A DNA stretch of 64,000 nt, from contig NZ_QAJP01000004.1 of NCBI RefSeq assembly GCF_003852535.1, positions 420,719 through 484,718 of the forward strand, in the 5' to 3' direction. This document shows, piece by piece, positions 39,634-50,900 of the stretch. The translations under genes were made by a program, and so were the position numbers. Under the pieces are notes generated by a model, which was given only the letters and a program-made list of their open reading frames with translations, made no database searches and had not been told where the DNA came from. Numbering within the stretch: position 1 is the stretch's first letter; each line of letters begins with the position of its first letter. Source of the stretch: Herminiimonas sp. KBW02 (lineage in GTDB: Bacteria; Pseudomonadota; Gammaproteobacteria; Burkholderiales; Burkholderiaceae_D).

Positions 39634-40740
39634 TTAGTAAATAACAACCGAGCGTATCGATTCACCGCTCTTCATCAAGTCAAAACCTTCGTTGATCCGT
39701 TCCAGCGGCAGCGTGTGCGTGATCAGATCATCGATATTCAGTTTGCCTTCCATGTACCAGTCGACGATTTTCGGTACGTCGGTACGGCCACGTGCACCGC
39801 CGAAAGCGGAGCCTTTCCATTCGCGGCCGGTCACCAGCTGGAACGGACGGGTGCTGATTTCGGCACCGGCTTCAGCCACGCCGATCACGATCGACTGGCC
39901 CCAGCCCTTGTGGCAGCATTCCAGCGCCTGGCGCATGGTGTGTACATTGCCTATGCATTCAAAGCTGTAGTCAGCACCGCCGTCGGTCAATTGCACGATG
40001 GCGTCGACCACGTTTTCAACTTTGCTCGGGTTGATGAAGTGCGTCATGCCGAATTTACGCGCCATCGCTTCACGTGCCGGATTGAGGTCTACGCCGATAA
40101 TTTTGTCCGCACCAACCATCTTGGCGGCCTGGATCACGTTAAGGCCGATACCGCCAAGGCCGAACACGACCACATTCGCACCCGCTTCCACTTTGGCGGT
40201 GAACAGTACCGCGCCTACGCCGGTGGTGACGCCGCAACCGATGTAGCAGACTTTATCGAAAGGTGCGTCTTCGCGGATCTTCGCCAAAGCGATTTCCGGG
40301 ACCACGATGTAGTTCGAGAAGGTCGAGGTGCCCATGTAGTGGAACAGCGGCTTGCCGTCGATGGAGAAGCGGCTGGTTGCGTCCGGCATCAGGCCGCGAC
40401 CCTGGGTCGAGCGGATCTTCTGGCACAGATTGGTTTTGCGCGACAGGCAGAATTTGCATTCGCGGCATTCCGGGGTGTAGAGCGGAATGACGTGATCGTC
40501 TTTCTTCAGGCTCTTTACGCCGGGGCCGACTTCAACCACCACGCCCGCGCCTTCATGGCCGAGAATGGCAGGGAAGATGCCTTCGGGATCGGCACCCGAC
40601 AGGGTATAGTAATCGGTATGGCAAATGCCGGTGGCTTTGATCTCGACCAGCACTTCGCCTTCACGTGGACCACCCAGTTCCACTTCTTCGATTGTCAGCG
40701 GTTGTCCTGCTTTCCAGGCGACGGCAGCTTTGGTTTTCAT
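39634..40740 (-). CDS. frmA: S-(hydroxymethyl)glutathione dehydrogenase / class III alcohol dehydrogenase
   Basis: Oxidises the spontaneous formaldehyde-glutathione adduct to S-formylglutathione with NAD+. The 368-residue protein shows the catalytic zinc cysteine and histidine in [11 protein letters not shown] and [12 protein letters not shown], the four structural-zinc cysteines in [15 protein letters not shown], and the Rossmann motif [15 protein letters not shown]. It is first in a two-gene operon with fghA. No FrmR-type repressor is adjacent. Confidence 0.96.
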   Translation of the reverse strand: MKTKAAVAWKAGQPLTIEEVELGGPREGEVLVEIKATGICHTDYYTLSGADPEGIFPAILGHEGAGVVVEVGPGVKSLKKDDHVIPLYTPECRECKFCLSRKTNLCQKIRSTQGRGLMPDATSRFSIDGKPLFHYMGTSTFSNYIVVPEIALAKIREDAPFDKVCYIGCGVTTGVGAVLFTAKVEAGANVVVFGLGGIGLNVIQAAKMVGADKIIGVDLNPAREAMARKFGMTHFINPSKVENVVDAIVQLTDGGADYSFECIGNVHTMRQALECCHKGWGQSIVIGVAEAGAEISTRPFQLVTGREWKGSAFGGARGRTDVPKIVDWYMEGKLNIDDLITHTLPLERINEGFDLMKSGESIRSVVIY

Positions 40741-40884
40741 GGTGGGGTCTCACTCAATAATGGAGGTGAAATGATACGTCATCTGCGTACAGATTGACGG
40801 CAGCGATGATGCTTGTGTGCCGCTGCTGGGAACATACCGGATTCCAGCGTCGCCGGAATCCGGTTTCAGACTTTGAGGTCCGGA

Positions 40885-41154
40885 TTACTTGACTGCTTCA
40901 ATTGCGTCGTCCGGCAACACAACGTTGACGTCCAGCACTTCCAGGTTGCCCTGGCTGTTAAGCGAGATCTTGATGTCGTCAGGATTGACCTTAACGTACT
41001 TCGAGATCACGGCGATCAGTTCCTGATGCAGCGCAGGCAGGAAGTCGGGGCCGGCACGGCCATTGCGCTCACGCGCGATGATGATTTGCAAGCGTTCCTT
41101 GGCTGCACTCGCAGTTTTCGGCTTGCTATTGAAGAGAAAAGACAAAAGCGCCAT
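40885..41154 (-). CDS. minE: Cell division topological specificity factor MinE
   Basis: MinE drives MinD off the membrane and, with it, forms the pole-to-pole oscillation that confines FtsZ to midcell. The 89-residue length and the N-terminal [20 protein letters not shown] membrane-targeting segment, the anti-MinCD helix ([20 protein letters not shown]) and the topological domain with INPDDIKIS-like strands are normal. It starts two bases after the minD stop. Last gene of minCDE. Confidence 0.97.
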   Translation of the reverse strand: MALLSFLFNSKPKTASAAKERLQIIIARERNGRAGPDFLPALHQELIAVISKYVKVNPDDIKISLNSQGNLEVLDVNVVLPDDAIEAVK

Positions 41155-41156
41155 GA

Positions 41157-41972
41157 TTACTTACCTCCAAAAATTCTCTGCAGAAAGCCAGGTTTTTCGT
41201 AGTCGGTAAATCGCAGCGGAACGTCTTCTCCGAGGAAACGCGAGACGACATCTTTATATGCTTCCGAAACTTCACTGCCTTCAATATGTATCGCCGGATT
41301 GCCCGCATTCGATGCGTGCAGTACGGATTCCGATTCAGGGATGATGCCGACCAGTGGAATGCGCAGGATTTCCTGCACGTCGGTGTAGGACAGCATTTCA
41401 CCCGCTTCTACACGCTTAGGTACGTAGCGCGTAATCAGCAGGTGTTCCTTGACTGGTTCGCCGCCATTCAGTGCGCGGCGCGATTTGGCCTGGATGATGC
41501 CGAGGATGCGATCCGAATCGCGTACCGACGACACTTCAGGATTGGTGACGATGATGGCTTCGTCAGCAAAGGTTAGCGCCATCACGGCACCGTGCTCGAT
41601 ACCTGCAGGTGAATCACAGATGATGAATTCAAAATCCATCGCGGCGAGGTCTTGCAAGACGCGCTCTACGCCGTCTTCACTCAATGCATCCTTGTCGCGG
41701 GTTTGCGAAGCAGGCAGCACGAACAGGTTGTCGCAGTGCTTGTCCTTGATCAGCGCCTGGTTCAGCGTTGCTTCTTTGTTGACGACATTGATCAGGTCGT
41801 ACACCACGCGGCGTTCGCAGCCCATGATCAAATCGAGGTTACGCAGGCCGACGTCAAAGTCGATGACGACTGTTTTATGTCCGCGCATGGCCAAACCAGA
41901 TGCAAAGCTTGCGCTCGAGGTCGTTTTGCCGACGCCGCCTTTACCTGACGTTACAACGATGATTTTTGCCAA
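41157..41972 (-). CDS. minD: Septum-site-determining protein MinD (TTG start)
   Basis: A ParA-type ATPase that recruits MinC to the membrane. The 271-residue sequence has the deviant Walker [16 protein letters not shown] near residue 10, the switch segment [16 protein letters not shown] and an amphipathic C-terminal helix ([14 protein letters not shown]) for membrane binding. The start reads [20 protein letters not shown] is the canonical MinD beginning, and the codon at 41972 is the only one that fits, with AAAGGGG upstream on the minus strand. It lies 36 bp after minC and two bases before minE. Confidence 0.97.
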   Translation of the reverse strand: MAKIIVVTSGKGGVGKTTSSASFASGLAMRGHKTVVIDFDVGLRNLDLIMGCERRVVYDLINVVNKEATLNQALIKDKHCDNLFVLPASQTRDKDALSEDGVERVLQDLAAMDFEFIICDSPAGIEHGAVMALTFADEAIIVTNPEVSSVRDSDRILGIIQAKSRRALNGGEPVKEHLLITRYVPKRVEAGEMLSYTDVQEILRIPLVGIIPESESVLHASNAGNPAIHIEGSEVSEAYKDVVSRFLGEDVPLRFTDYEKPGFLQRIFGGK

Positions 41973-42008
41973 AGGAAACCCCTTTCGTTATTTATTAGAA
42001 CTTCTAAG

Positions 42009-42806
42009 TTATGCGGCTGCCTTGATAGGCAGCATGTCGATGCGATCGCCAACCAGGCGGACTTGCGTAGCCTGTTGTGCGCGATCCTGTGGAAAGCCGT
42101 TTTCAAAAGTGCGATACATGCCAGCGATGGAGACCAGTTCGGCTTCCATGCTGAGGGTAAAAATGCGTGCTTCGGTATTGCCGCTGGCACCCGCCAGCGC
42201 GCGCCCACGCAGCGGTGCGTAAATGTGGATGCTGCCGTCAGCGATGACTTCGGCGCCATTGTTGACCGCGGCGGTGATGATCAGGTCGGCACCACGCGCA
42301 TAGATGCGCTGGCCGGCACGGACCGGGGTATCCACGATCATGGTGTTGGCTGCGAATTGTGTAGCAGCCGGAGCAGGGGCAGCGGCTTGCACCACGACTG
42401 GTTCCGGTTCTGCCACGGCGACCGGCGGCGCCAGTTCGATTTCAGCTTGTTGCGGCGTCGTAGGCGCTGTCGGTGCACGTTCCTTGACCGAGCCATCCAG
42501 GCTCAGGCCGTGCGCCAGTACTTCTGTCGCCATTTCCGGTGTCGCATTGCGTACTGCTACTGCGTTCAGGCGATACGATTTGAGCAGTGCGGTAATCGCG
42601 GGCCAGTCTATGACCTGGCCGGCCGGCTCCAGCGAACCGACATCGATGACCGCGAATTCATCATCGAAGAAGTCGGCGTTGCCGCCGGTCATTTCCTGCA
42701 TGGCGGCATCGAGCACGGCGAGGTTGGCATCACGCAGGATGGCCGAGACGGCGACGACGGTGGAAATCTTGATTTCGATCGGCTTGCGAGATGAGCTTTT
42801 GGACAT
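42009..42806 (-). CDS. minC: Septum-site-determining protein MinC
   Basis: The division inhibitor that blocks FtsZ rings near the poles. The 265-residue protein has an N-terminal MinC_N domain (to about residue 110), an Ala/Pro/Val-rich linker (residues 115-150) and the C-terminal right-handed beta helix with [20 protein letters not shown] and [20 protein letters not shown], which binds MinD. First gene of the leftward minCDE operon. Confidence 0.96.
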   Translation of the reverse strand: MSKSSSRKPIEIKISTVVAVSAILRDANLAVLDAAMQEMTGGNADFFDDEFAVIDVGSLEPAGQVIDWPAITALLKSYRLNAVAVRNATPEMATEVLAHGLSLDGSVKERAPTAPTTPQQAEIELAPPVAVAEPEPVVVQAAAPAPAATQFAANTMIVDTPVRAGQRIYARGADLIITAAVNNGAEVIADGSIHIYAPLRGRALAGASGNTEARIFTLSMEAELVSIAGMYRTFENGFPQDRAQQATQVRLVGDRIDMLPIKAAA

Positions 42807-43099
42807 GGAGGCGATAAATGTTGATGCTGTGTGCTAAAAAATTTCGTAATCAATTTCTGACCGGTAAGCTCGTTCGTCAGTGCTGCACCGTGCAGGGCTG
42901 GCGGCCAGATGATAAGTGAGCGCTATTATACCCGTTACCGCGAGTGTTTCCGCGGTGTTTGACCGCAGAAGATGGCATTTTTACGAGCTTTCCCGAGGGT
43001 AATCGCGGATGCCGGCCTGGGTGCCATTTTATGTAATTTTGTGTGCGGCAGAGCAGGGCGTCGCGTGTAGAATAGCCCCTTTTTTTGCCGGGGCACGCC

Positions 43100-44002
43100 A
43101 TGTGGTTCAAGAATCTTCAGATATATCGTCTTCCTGCGCCGTGGGCCGTTACAGCAGAACAATTGGCAGCAGACCTCGCGCCGCATGCATTCCAGCCTTG
43201 CTCCAGCCTGGAAATGCAAAGCCAGGGCTGGGTTTCGCCACGTGAAAACGGTGAACTGGTGTATGCACTGAACAAGCAAATGCTGCTCTTGCTCGGTACC
43301 GAGAAGAAGCTGTTGCCGACTACCGTGATTAACCAGGTCACCAAGATCAAGGCGGCAGAGATCGAAGAGCAGCAAGGCTTCAAGCCGGGTCGCAAGCAAA
43401 TGAAGGAACTCAAGGAAGAGGTCATCGACGACCTGTTGCCGCGTGCTTTCAGCGTCTGGCGTCAGACCTGGGTCTGGATCGATCCGGTCAATGGCTGGAT
43501 GGTGGTCGACGCAGGCAGCCCGGCCAAAGCCGACGAAGTGATCAAACTGCTGGTCAAATCGGTCGATAAATTGCCGCTGGAAACGCTGCACGTAGCGCAA
43601 TCGCCAGTGACTGCGATGACCGAATGGCTGGCAGCCGATACCGCACCGCATGGTTTCACCGTGGATCAGGACACCGAATTGCGCGCCACCAGCGAAGGCA
43701 AGGCTACCGTGCGCTATGTGCGCCACACGCTGGAACCAGAGGATGTGCGCCGCCATATCGCCTCCGGCAAGCAATGTACGCGTCTGGCCATGACCTGGGC
43801 CGACAAGATTTCGTTTGTGCTGACCGAGTCGCTCACCATCAAGCGCGTGACACCGCTGGACGTGATCAAGGAAAACGCTGATTCCAGCGCGCAGAACGAT
43901 GATGAGCGCTTCGATTCCGACATCATGCTGATGACGGGTGAGTTGAGCCAGATGCTGGGTGATCTGGTCGTTGCACTGGGTGGCGAAGTCGAGAAGAAGT
44001 AA
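43100..44002 (+). CDS. rdgC: Recombination-associated protein RdgC
   Basis: A ring-shaped DNA-binding protein that restrains RecA. The start [11 protein letters not shown] at the ATG at 43100 is canonical; an upstream ATG at 43085 would add five residues. The 300-residue length and segments such as [19 protein letters not shown] and [20 protein letters not shown] match the family. It is divergent from minC across about 290 bp. Confidence 0.95.
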   Translation: MWFKNLQIYRLPAPWAVTAEQLAADLAPHAFQPCSSLEMQSQGWVSPRENGELVYALNKQMLLLLGTEKKLLPTTVINQVTKIKAAEIEEQQGFKPGRKQMKELKEEVIDDLLPRAFSVWRQTWVWIDPVNGWMVVDAGSPAKADEVIKLLVKSVDKLPLETLHVAQSPVTAMTEWLAADTAPHGFTVDQDTELRATSEGKATVRYVRHTLEPEDVRRHIASGKQCTRLAMTWADKISFVLTESLTIKRVTPLDVIKENADSSAQNDDERFDSDIMLMTGELSQMLGDLVVALGGEVEKK

Positions 44003-44138
44003 GCGTCAGGGCGGGGCGTGCACTTAGCTGTTTCTTGCCTGCCTTGACCCGCTTCAGGCATGATATCGTGGTGTCAGGCGGTCGTTTTATGACCGCTTGC
44101 ACTACGTTTATCCCGTGTTAATTTTTTAGAGTACTGCC

Positions 44139-44591
44139 ATGGAAATTCAAGTCGGGGATATAGGTCACATTATCCAGTTGTCGGTAGCACCGGTGTTTCT
44201 GCTGACCGGTGTCGGCACCAATCTGATGGTGCTGACCAATCGTCTGGGCCGGATTACTGATCGTTCACGCGTGTTGGAAGACAAATTGCGTACGGTAGAT
44301 CCTGTCCATCATGCAGATCTGAACGCCGAGCTGGTGACTTTGTACCCGCGGGCGCACCTGATCAATCGCGCGATTGTGCTGAGTACTGCTTGCGCACTGA
44401 TGGTCAGCCTGGTCATCATTTCCCTGTTCCTGGGCGATGCCCTGAGCATCGAGTTATCCAAGTTCATCGCGGTCTTCTTCATCATGGCCATGTTGTGCCT
44501 GGTCTCGAGCTTTGTCATGCTCTTGCGCGAAATCCTGGCGGCGACGGGTTCCTTGTATGAACGCAGGATAGAGCCGATAGCACGCCCCTGA
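44139..44591 (+). CDS. DUF2721 membrane protein
   Basis: A 150-residue protein with a DUF2721 signature (IQLSVAPVFLLTGVGTNLMV then TNRLGRITDRSR) and three hydrophobic segments (about 12-32, 85-105, 115-135). Conserved in many proteobacteria without a known function. Ends just before a bidirectional terminator. Confidence 0.85.
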   Translation: MEIQVGDIGHIIQLSVAPVFLLTGVGTNLMVLTNRLGRITDRSRVLEDKLRTVDPVHHADLNAELVTLYPRAHLINRAIVLSTACALMVSLVIISLFLGDALSIELSKFIAVFFIMAMLCLVSSFVMLLREILAATGSLYERRIEPIARP

Positions 44592-44616
44592 ATAGCGCAA
44601 TAATTTTGTTTGCGGT

Positions 44617-44656
44617 AAAGGCCGCTCATATGCTCAGCATGTGAGCGGCCTTTTTC
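44617..44656. terminator. Bidirectional terminator between convergent genes
   Basis: AAAGGCCGCTCA and TGAGCGGCCTTTTT form a stem across an approximately 13-base loop, between the DUF2721 and DUF2628 genes. Confidence 0.82.
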
Positions 44657-45110
44657 ATTTACGGGCGGCGGCGCGTTGCGCGCGTCTTTTGTTGCGATGT
44701 TCCTCGCGCCTTTCCTGTCTTGCCGAGAGTTCTGTCCTATATCGCTGCAAGGCGGCGTGTACAGATGCCGCACGCACGTTACGGCCTATCAAGTGATACC
44801 CGAGTCGGATGTAGCGCTTGTGTAGCTGGTCATTGCCCTTTATGCCCAATGCACCGTTGATGCAAAAAAGCAGGGCACTGCTCCAAAAATTGAGACGCTC
44901 GGAAATCCAGCCCGCCTGCAGCTCCAGCAAAGTGCAGAGCAGGATGGCGGCGAGGTAGATGCCGACTGGCAGCCATAGCTTGCGATACATGGCCCACAAC
45001 GGGCCGTACAGGAACGCGGGCCAGCTCCAGCCCTTTTTGATCGCCAGCAGACGACCATGCTGGTCGCTGAATACGGCGTAGTCATGGAGTGGGTCTGGTT
45101 CCAGTTTCAT
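44655..45110 (-). CDS. DUF2628 membrane protein
   Basis: A 151-residue protein with a DUF2628-type start (KKGWSWPAFLYGPLWAMYR), two or three hydrophobic segments (about 40-65 and 78-95), and a strongly basic C-terminal tail. Its ATG (45110) overlaps the preceding stop by ATGA, so it is translationally coupled to the upstream membrane-protein gene. Function unknown. Confidence 0.8.
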   Translation of the reverse strand: MKLEPDPLHDYAVFSDQHGRLLAIKKGWSWPAFLYGPLWAMYRKLWLPVGIYLAAILLCTLLELQAGWISERLNFWSSALLFCINGALGIKGNDQLHKRYIRLGYHLIGRNVRAASVHAALQRYRTELSARQERREEHRNKRRAQRAAARK

Positions 45111-45904
45111 GTGATGAACATTGCATGAGTAGTAGATGCCACGCTATCCATGATGGATCCCGGGTGCCTGGTTTTTGAGTCCGTCCTGGGCGTACAAGCC
45201 TGGCCGGTTTTTTTTGCCAAATCAAGAGGGCTGCGCCAGACAGCCTGCGATTCGATCTGCAGCACAGTTGTACCCAGAACGCTCTCGCACAGGGTCAGTC
45301 GTACCGCGGCTTGCGGTCTTAATTTCTGTATCACGCGATCATATTCGAGGCCGCGTATATATAGCCCTCCTTCGGTCGTGGCGAACAAAGTCACGCCGCT
45401 GCAAGTCGTACTGGCTACCCGGGTATGGCGCGAGTATGTCGTGGTGCATAGCACATCGTGGCGGAGCAGCTTGCCATCCACGAAGCGCTGCGTACCCGTA
45501 TGTACGTTGGCAAAATTCAGAAGCTGGGACTCAATAACGATTGCACCCAGCAAGCCGGATATCAGCGCAAGCAGTATCACGCCTTCAATGGGAATAAAAG
45601 ATGACACCTTTGTCGCCAGGAGTTTCAGCAGCAGATACATGCCATAACTTATATGCGTCATGCACAGTACATACAGGCCACGCCAGAGCCAGCTGGAATA
45701 CGGCTCGTAATCAGATGGATTATCGAATGATGCAGTCAGTATCCAGCCTGCGATGAGCGGGAGCATGGCTAGCAATAGTCCCGGTGCGATGAGGGCAAAA
45801 AGTGTGATAAATCCGACCGGCAGTTGCCACAGCAGATGCCAGCTCAGAGGCGGGGCCTTGTCTTGATCGTTGTTGTCCTGCCTGGGGAATCGTGGTCTGG
45901 CCAT
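45107..45904 (-). CDS. Hypothetical integral membrane protein
   Basis: A 265-residue protein with three or four hydrophobic segments in the first half (about 25-60, 75-100, 105-130), then a soluble domain (140-265) with a cysteine-containing DVLCTTTYSRHTRVASTTC region. I do not recognise the family. The downstream DUF2628 gene starts within its stop (ATGA), so the two probably work together, perhaps as a membrane pair. Confidence 0.65.
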   Translation of the reverse strand: MARPRFPRQDNNDQDKAPPLSWHLLWQLPVGFITLFALIAPGLLLAMLPLIAGWILTASFDNPSDYEPYSSWLWRGLYVLCMTHISYGMYLLLKLLATKVSSFIPIEGVILLALISGLLGAIVIESQLLNFANVHTGTQRFVDGKLLRHDVLCTTTYSRHTRVASTTCSGVTLFATTEGGLYIRGLEYDRVIQKLRPQAAVRLTLCESVLGTTVLQIESQAVWRSPLDLAKKTGQACTPRTDSKTRHPGSIMDSVASTTHAMFIT

Positions 45905-46063
45905 GCTTACTTGGTGCGGAGTAGTGTCGCCTGGTTCAGCTGATAGGGGAGAGGGACTTGCATGAGGTTTACGTGCGAGGCATAGGTCAGGGCCTCAGTG
46001 TCATTGCAAGCGATACAGATGGGAACAAGCTAAGTCTCGTTTTGCTGTGAGGCATGCCGGAAA

Positions 46064-46092
46064 TAAAAAAGCCCGCAGATCGCGGGCTTTTT
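46064..46092 (-). terminator. Terminator of yggX
   Basis: Stem AGCCCGC/GCGGGCT (46070-46076, 46082-46088) with flanking A and T runs on either side; it ends the leftward yggX transcript and is competent in both directions. Confidence 0.85.
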
Positions 46093-46110
46093 TATAGTCT
46101 GAAGCTAATA

Positions 46111-46383
46111 TCAATAGGTTGGCGGCACATAACCTTGTGCAGCATCGGCGCCATCGCCGAAGAAGTGTTTTTCCATTTGCGTTGCCAGGTATTTGCGGGC
46201 GCGCACATCGGCCAGGTTCAGGCGGTTTTCATTGACCAGCATGGTCTGGTGTTTGAGCCAGGCAGCCCACGCTTCTTTCGATACGGTCTCATAAATGCGT
46301 TTGCCCAACTCGCCCGGGTACGGAGGAAAGTCCAGGCCTTCCGCTTCCTTGTCGAGTTTGATGCAGTGAATCATGCGTGTCAT
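46111..46383 (-). CDS. yggX: Iron trafficking / oxidative-damage protection protein YggX
   Basis: A 90-residue protein beginning [21 protein letters not shown], the hallmark of YggX, with the conserved cysteine at position 7 and the helical segments [20 protein letters not shown] and [15 protein letters not shown]. It protects iron-sulfur clusters and is implicated in Fe(II) trafficking. The ATG at 46383 is used rather than the longer in-frame start. Confidence 0.95.
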
Positions 46384-46528
46384 GGTGCTGTCCTTTTCTA
46401 TTGCCACGTCGCGTTGCCATTCGGGTCACGCGGGTACGGCGGGTGTTGATAAGTGTTGACTAATCATGTCGTCGCGTCAGGGGCTTAAGCACCTGGCGCG
46501 CCGACATATATCGGGTAAGAAGGCGACA

Positions 46529-47839
46529 TTATAGGTTTTTCGTGAAAACCAGGGATTTTCGCTGCCAGTTATACATTTGCTGCCGGTTCTTCGGCAGGCT
46601 GTCCACGGTCGCCGGGACAAAGCCGCGCTTCAGGAACCAGTGCGCGGTACGCGTCGTCAGTACGAACAGTTTCTTCAGGCCGGCGGCGCGCGCGCGGTTT
46701 TCCATATGCTTGAGCAAACGCTCGCCATCGCCTTGCGTCTGTACTTCCGGATTGACGATCAGGCAAGCCATCTCGGCCATTTTTTCTGCCGGGAAAGGGT
46801 AGAGCGCCGCACAGGCAAAGATCACACCGTCATGTTCGATGACGGAGAAGTAATCAATTTCACGTTCTATCAGTTCGCGACCACGCTTGACCAGTGTGCC
46901 GTCCGCTTCATACGGCTCGATTAATTTAAGGATGCCGCCGACGTCTTCAATCGTGGCATCGCGCAGGCTTTCCAGGTTCTCGAAGGAAACCATGGTGCCG
47001 ACGCCATCATGTGTAAATAATTCCAGCAAGGCCGAGCCGTCGGTAGCATAAGGCACGATGTGCGCACGCGGAACGCCGCCGTTACAGGCTTGCATCGCAT
47101 GCTGCAGATAGAAGGCAGCATCAGCCGGGACGCAATCGTGCTGCAATACCGCGTCTACCTGGTGCGATGACAATTCATGGATGTCGGCCCCGGTCATATC
47201 CTGGATCATCGGTGTTTCGGTGATGAAAATCAGCTTGTCGGCGCGCAGGGCGACGGCGGCATTGACCGCCACGTCTTCCATCGTCAGGTTGAAAATTTCG
47301 CCGGTAGGCGAGAAGCCGAGTGGTGACAGCAAGACCAGGCCGCCTGCATTCAGGATCGGATGGATGGCTTCATACGCGATTTTGCGCGTAACGCCTGTCA
47401 ATTCGAGGTCTACACCGTCTATGATGCCGACCGGGCGTGCGGTGACGAAGTTGCCGGAAATAATGCGGATGGCGGCATGCGCCATCGGCGTATTCGGCAA
47501 GCCCTGGCTAAAAGCGGCTTCGATATCGAGGCGCAATTCGCCGGCAGCTTCTTTCGCGCACTCCAGCGCAGCGGTATCGGTAATCCGTACGCCGTCATGG
47601 AAGCGTGCTTCCACGTGGCGCAACGCCAGTTGTTCTTCTACCTGCGGGCGCGAGCCGTGCACGATGACAACCTTGATGCCGAGCGCGTGCAGCAGGGACA
47701 AATCCTGTGCCAGCACCGGCAACGCGCCATCCTTGACCAGCTCGCCCGGGAAGGCGACCACAAAGGTCTTGCCGCGAAAGGCGTGGATGTACGGCGCGAC
47801 CGAACGCAGCCACTGGACGAATTGATCTTGGTTTTCCAT
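46529..47839 (-). CDS. argA: N-acetylglutamate synthase
   Basis: Transfers acetyl from acetyl-CoA to glutamate, the first step of arginine biosynthesis. The 436-residue protein (ATG at 47839) has an amino-acid-kinase-like domain (residues 20-280, with VIVHGSRPQVEEQLALR and LSPLGFSPTGEIFNL) that binds arginine for feedback inhibition, and a C-terminal GNAT domain (from about 300, with CLIVNPEVQTQGDGERLLKH and FVLTTRTAHWFLKRGFV). It is divergent from hrpA. Confidence 0.95.
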   Translation of the reverse strand: MENQDQFVQWLRSVAPYIHAFRGKTFVVAFPGELVKDGALPVLAQDLSLLHALGIKVVIVHGSRPQVEEQLALRHVEARFHDGVRITDTAALECAKEAAGELRLDIEAAFSQGLPNTPMAHAAIRIISGNFVTARPVGIIDGVDLELTGVTRKIAYEAIHPILNAGGLVLLSPLGFSPTGEIFNLTMEDVAVNAAVALRADKLIFITETPMIQDMTGADIHELSSHQVDAVLQHDCVPADAAFYLQHAMQACNGGVPRAHIVPYATDGSALLELFTHDGVGTMVSFENLESLRDATIEDVGGILKLIEPYEADGTLVKRGRELIEREIDYFSVIEHDGVIFACAALYPFPAEKMAEMACLIVNPEVQTQGDGERLLKHMENRARAAGLKKLFVLTTRTAHWFLKRGFVPATVDSLPKNRQQMYNWQRKSLVFTKNL

Positions 47840-47924
47840 GAGACGCATTATAACCACGGCAACCCGGATCGATTGTGTGAACTGACGACGAAATGCGACA
47901 CTGCTCTGTATAATTCTGCCCTAC

Positions 47925-50900
47925 ATGTCCGCTCCAGAATCCAAGTCCAAGCCGGGTGCTCCATCCCGGCGTCCTGCGCCCAGGGTGCAGGCTCCATCCG
48001 CTCCGCCGGTACGCAACCCTTTACCGGCGATCAGCTTCCCCGAAGAGCTGCCGGTTTCCGGCAAGCGCGACGATATCGCGCGCGCGATCCAAAACAATCA
48101 GGTCATCATCGTCAGTGGTGAAACCGGGTCCGGTAAAACCACGCAGTTGCCAAAGATTTGCCTGGAACTCGGGCGCGGCCTGAACGGCCTGATTGGTCAC
48201 ACGCAGCCGCGCCGTATCGCTGCGTCATCCACTGCCAAACGCATTGCGCAGGAAATCGGTACGCCGCTGGGCGAGCACGTCGGTTTCAAGGTGCGCTTCA
48301 ACGACACCCTGACCAAGGGCGCGTGGATCAAGCTGATGACCGACGGTATCTTGCTGGCGGAAACGCAAACCGATCCGCTGCTGCGCCAGTACGACACCAT
48401 CATCATCGATGAAGCGCATGAACGCAGCCTGAACATCGACTTCCTGCTCGGTTACCTGAAGCAGTTGCTGCCCAAGCGGCCCGACCTGAAGGTCATCATC
48501 ACCTCGGCAACCATCGATGCCGATCGCTTTGCACGCCACTTCGGCAGCAACGGCAAGCTGGCGCCGGTGATCGAAGTATCCGGCCGCCTGTATCCGGTCG
48601 AAGTGCGTTATCGCCCGGTCGAACCGTTTGACAAGAATGCCGATAGCAACCCGAATGCGACCTCGGACGCAGCCGCAGCACGACGCTCGGCATTGGCAGC
48701 CAAGGAACGCGGCCAGCGTGACCTGATGGATGCAGTGGTCGATGCGGTCGATGAGCTGGCGCGCATAGGTTCCGGTGATGTGCTGGTGTTCCTGCCCGGC
48801 GAGCGCGAGATACGTGACGCTGCCGAAGCGCTGCGCAAGCACCATCCGCCGCATGTAGAAATCCTGCCGCTGTTTGCCCGCTTGTCGGTGCAGGAGCAGG
48901 AGCGCGTATTCAAGATATCAAATGCACGTCGCATCGTGCTGGCCACCAACGTCGCCGAAACCTCGCTGACCGTGCCCGGCATACGCTTTGTGGTCGACGC
49001 CGGGCTGGCGCGCGTCAAGCGCTACAGCTATCGCAATAAAGTTGAGCAGTTGCAGATAGAACCGATTGCACAATCGGCGGCGAACCAACGCGCTGGTCGT
49101 TGCGGCCGTGTTTCGGCCGGCGTCTGTATTCGTTTGTATGACGAACAGGATTATCTGCTACGGCCTAAATTCACCGAGCCGGAAATCTTGCGTTCGTCGC
49201 TGGCCTCCGTCATCCTGCGCATGAAGTCGCTGCATCTGACGGATGTGGAAACTTTCCCCTTCATCGAGCCGCCGCTGGGCCGTGCGATTGCCGACGGCTA
49301 TCAATTGCTGCAAGAGTTGGGCGCCGTCGATGATGAAAACAAGCTGACGCGCCTCGGTCGTGAACTGGCCAAGCTGCCGCTGGATCCGCGCGTAGGGCGC
49401 ATGATCCTGGCGGCGAAAGACAATGTCTGCCTGACCGAAGTACTGATCATCGCTGCCGCCTTGTCGGTGCAGGATCCGCGTGACCGTCCGATGGAAGCGC
49501 AGGCTGCGGCAGACAATGCGCATAAAAAATTCGCCGATGAAAAATCGGAATTCAGCAGCTATCTGAAAATCTGGAAATGGTTTGAAGACGCGATCGCGCA
49601 CAAAAAATCGAATCGCCTGTTACAGGAAGAATGCCGTGCCAACTTCCTGTCGCAATTGCGCCTGCGTGAATGGCGCGATGTGCACTCGCAGTTGCTGACC
49701 ATCGTGCGCGAGCAGGGCTGGCGACTGAATGAAGCACCAGCTACCTACGAGCAATTGCACACTGCACTGCTGACCGGTTTGCTCGGCAATATTGGCTTCA
49801 AGTCTGAGGACGAGCCCCACTACCTCGGTGCACGCAGCATCAAGTTCCATATCTGGCCGGGTTCCAGCCTGATCAAAAAAGCGGGCAAATGGGTGATGGC
49901 GGCCGAGCTGGTCGATACCACGCGCTTGTACGCACGCTGTATCGCGCAGATACAGCCGGAGTGGCTGGAGCGCGTAGCGGGCCACTTGCTGAAAAAGTCG
50001 TATGGCGAACCACGCTGGGAAAAACGCACGGCGCAGGTTTCTGCCTACGAGCGCGCGACCCTGTATGGTCTGGTGGTGTACAGCCAGCGCCGTATCCAGT
50101 ACGGCCTGATCAATCCTTCCGATGCACGCGAAATATTTATTCGTGATGCGCTGGTCGGAGGCGACTTTGAAACGCGTGCGCCTTTCTTTGCGCATAACCA
50201 CAAGCTGGTGCGCGAGATCGAAAACCTCGAACACAAATCGCGTCGTCTCGACGTGCTGGTCGATGATGAGTTGATCGCTGCGTTCTACGACAAACTGATC
50301 CCGGCTGATATTCACAATGGCATCAGTTTCGAGAAGTGGCACAAGGATGCAACGGCTAAAGAGCCGAAGTTGCTGTACCTGAACCGAGATGACCTGATGC
50401 GGCATGAGGCGGCGGGCGTCACCACCGAGCTGTTCCCGAAAGTGATGAATGTCGCGGGCGTTGATATGGCTTTGTCGTATCACTTCGAACCGGGTACGCC
50501 GCGTGACGGTGTAACCCTGGCCGTGCCGCTGTATGCGCTGAATCAGGTATCCGCCGACAGGTGCGAATGGCTGGTGCCCGGGATGCTGAAGGAAAAAGTA
50601 CATCTGCTGCTGAAGTCTTTGCCGCAAAAGCTGCGCCGTCATTGTGTACCGCTGCCGGATTACGCCGCTGGTTTCTGTGATCGCGTGCAGGACACGCATG
50701 CTTTCGGTAAAGGCAGCTTGCTGGATGCGGTGATTGCTGACGTACGTGAACAAACCGGCATCGCCAGCAAGACCACAGACTACAAACTGGAAACTCTGTC
50801 CGCGCATCAATTCATGAACTTCAAAGTGATCGATGAGCATGGACGTCAGCTCGAGATGGGGCGCAACCTCGGTGCCTTGCGTGCAGAATTTGGCGGGCAG

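Noticed and set aside
39715-40797. 360-residue plus-strand frame opposite the class III ADH gene
   Set aside because: The ADH gene on the minus strand has all zinc and NAD motifs; this frame has none.
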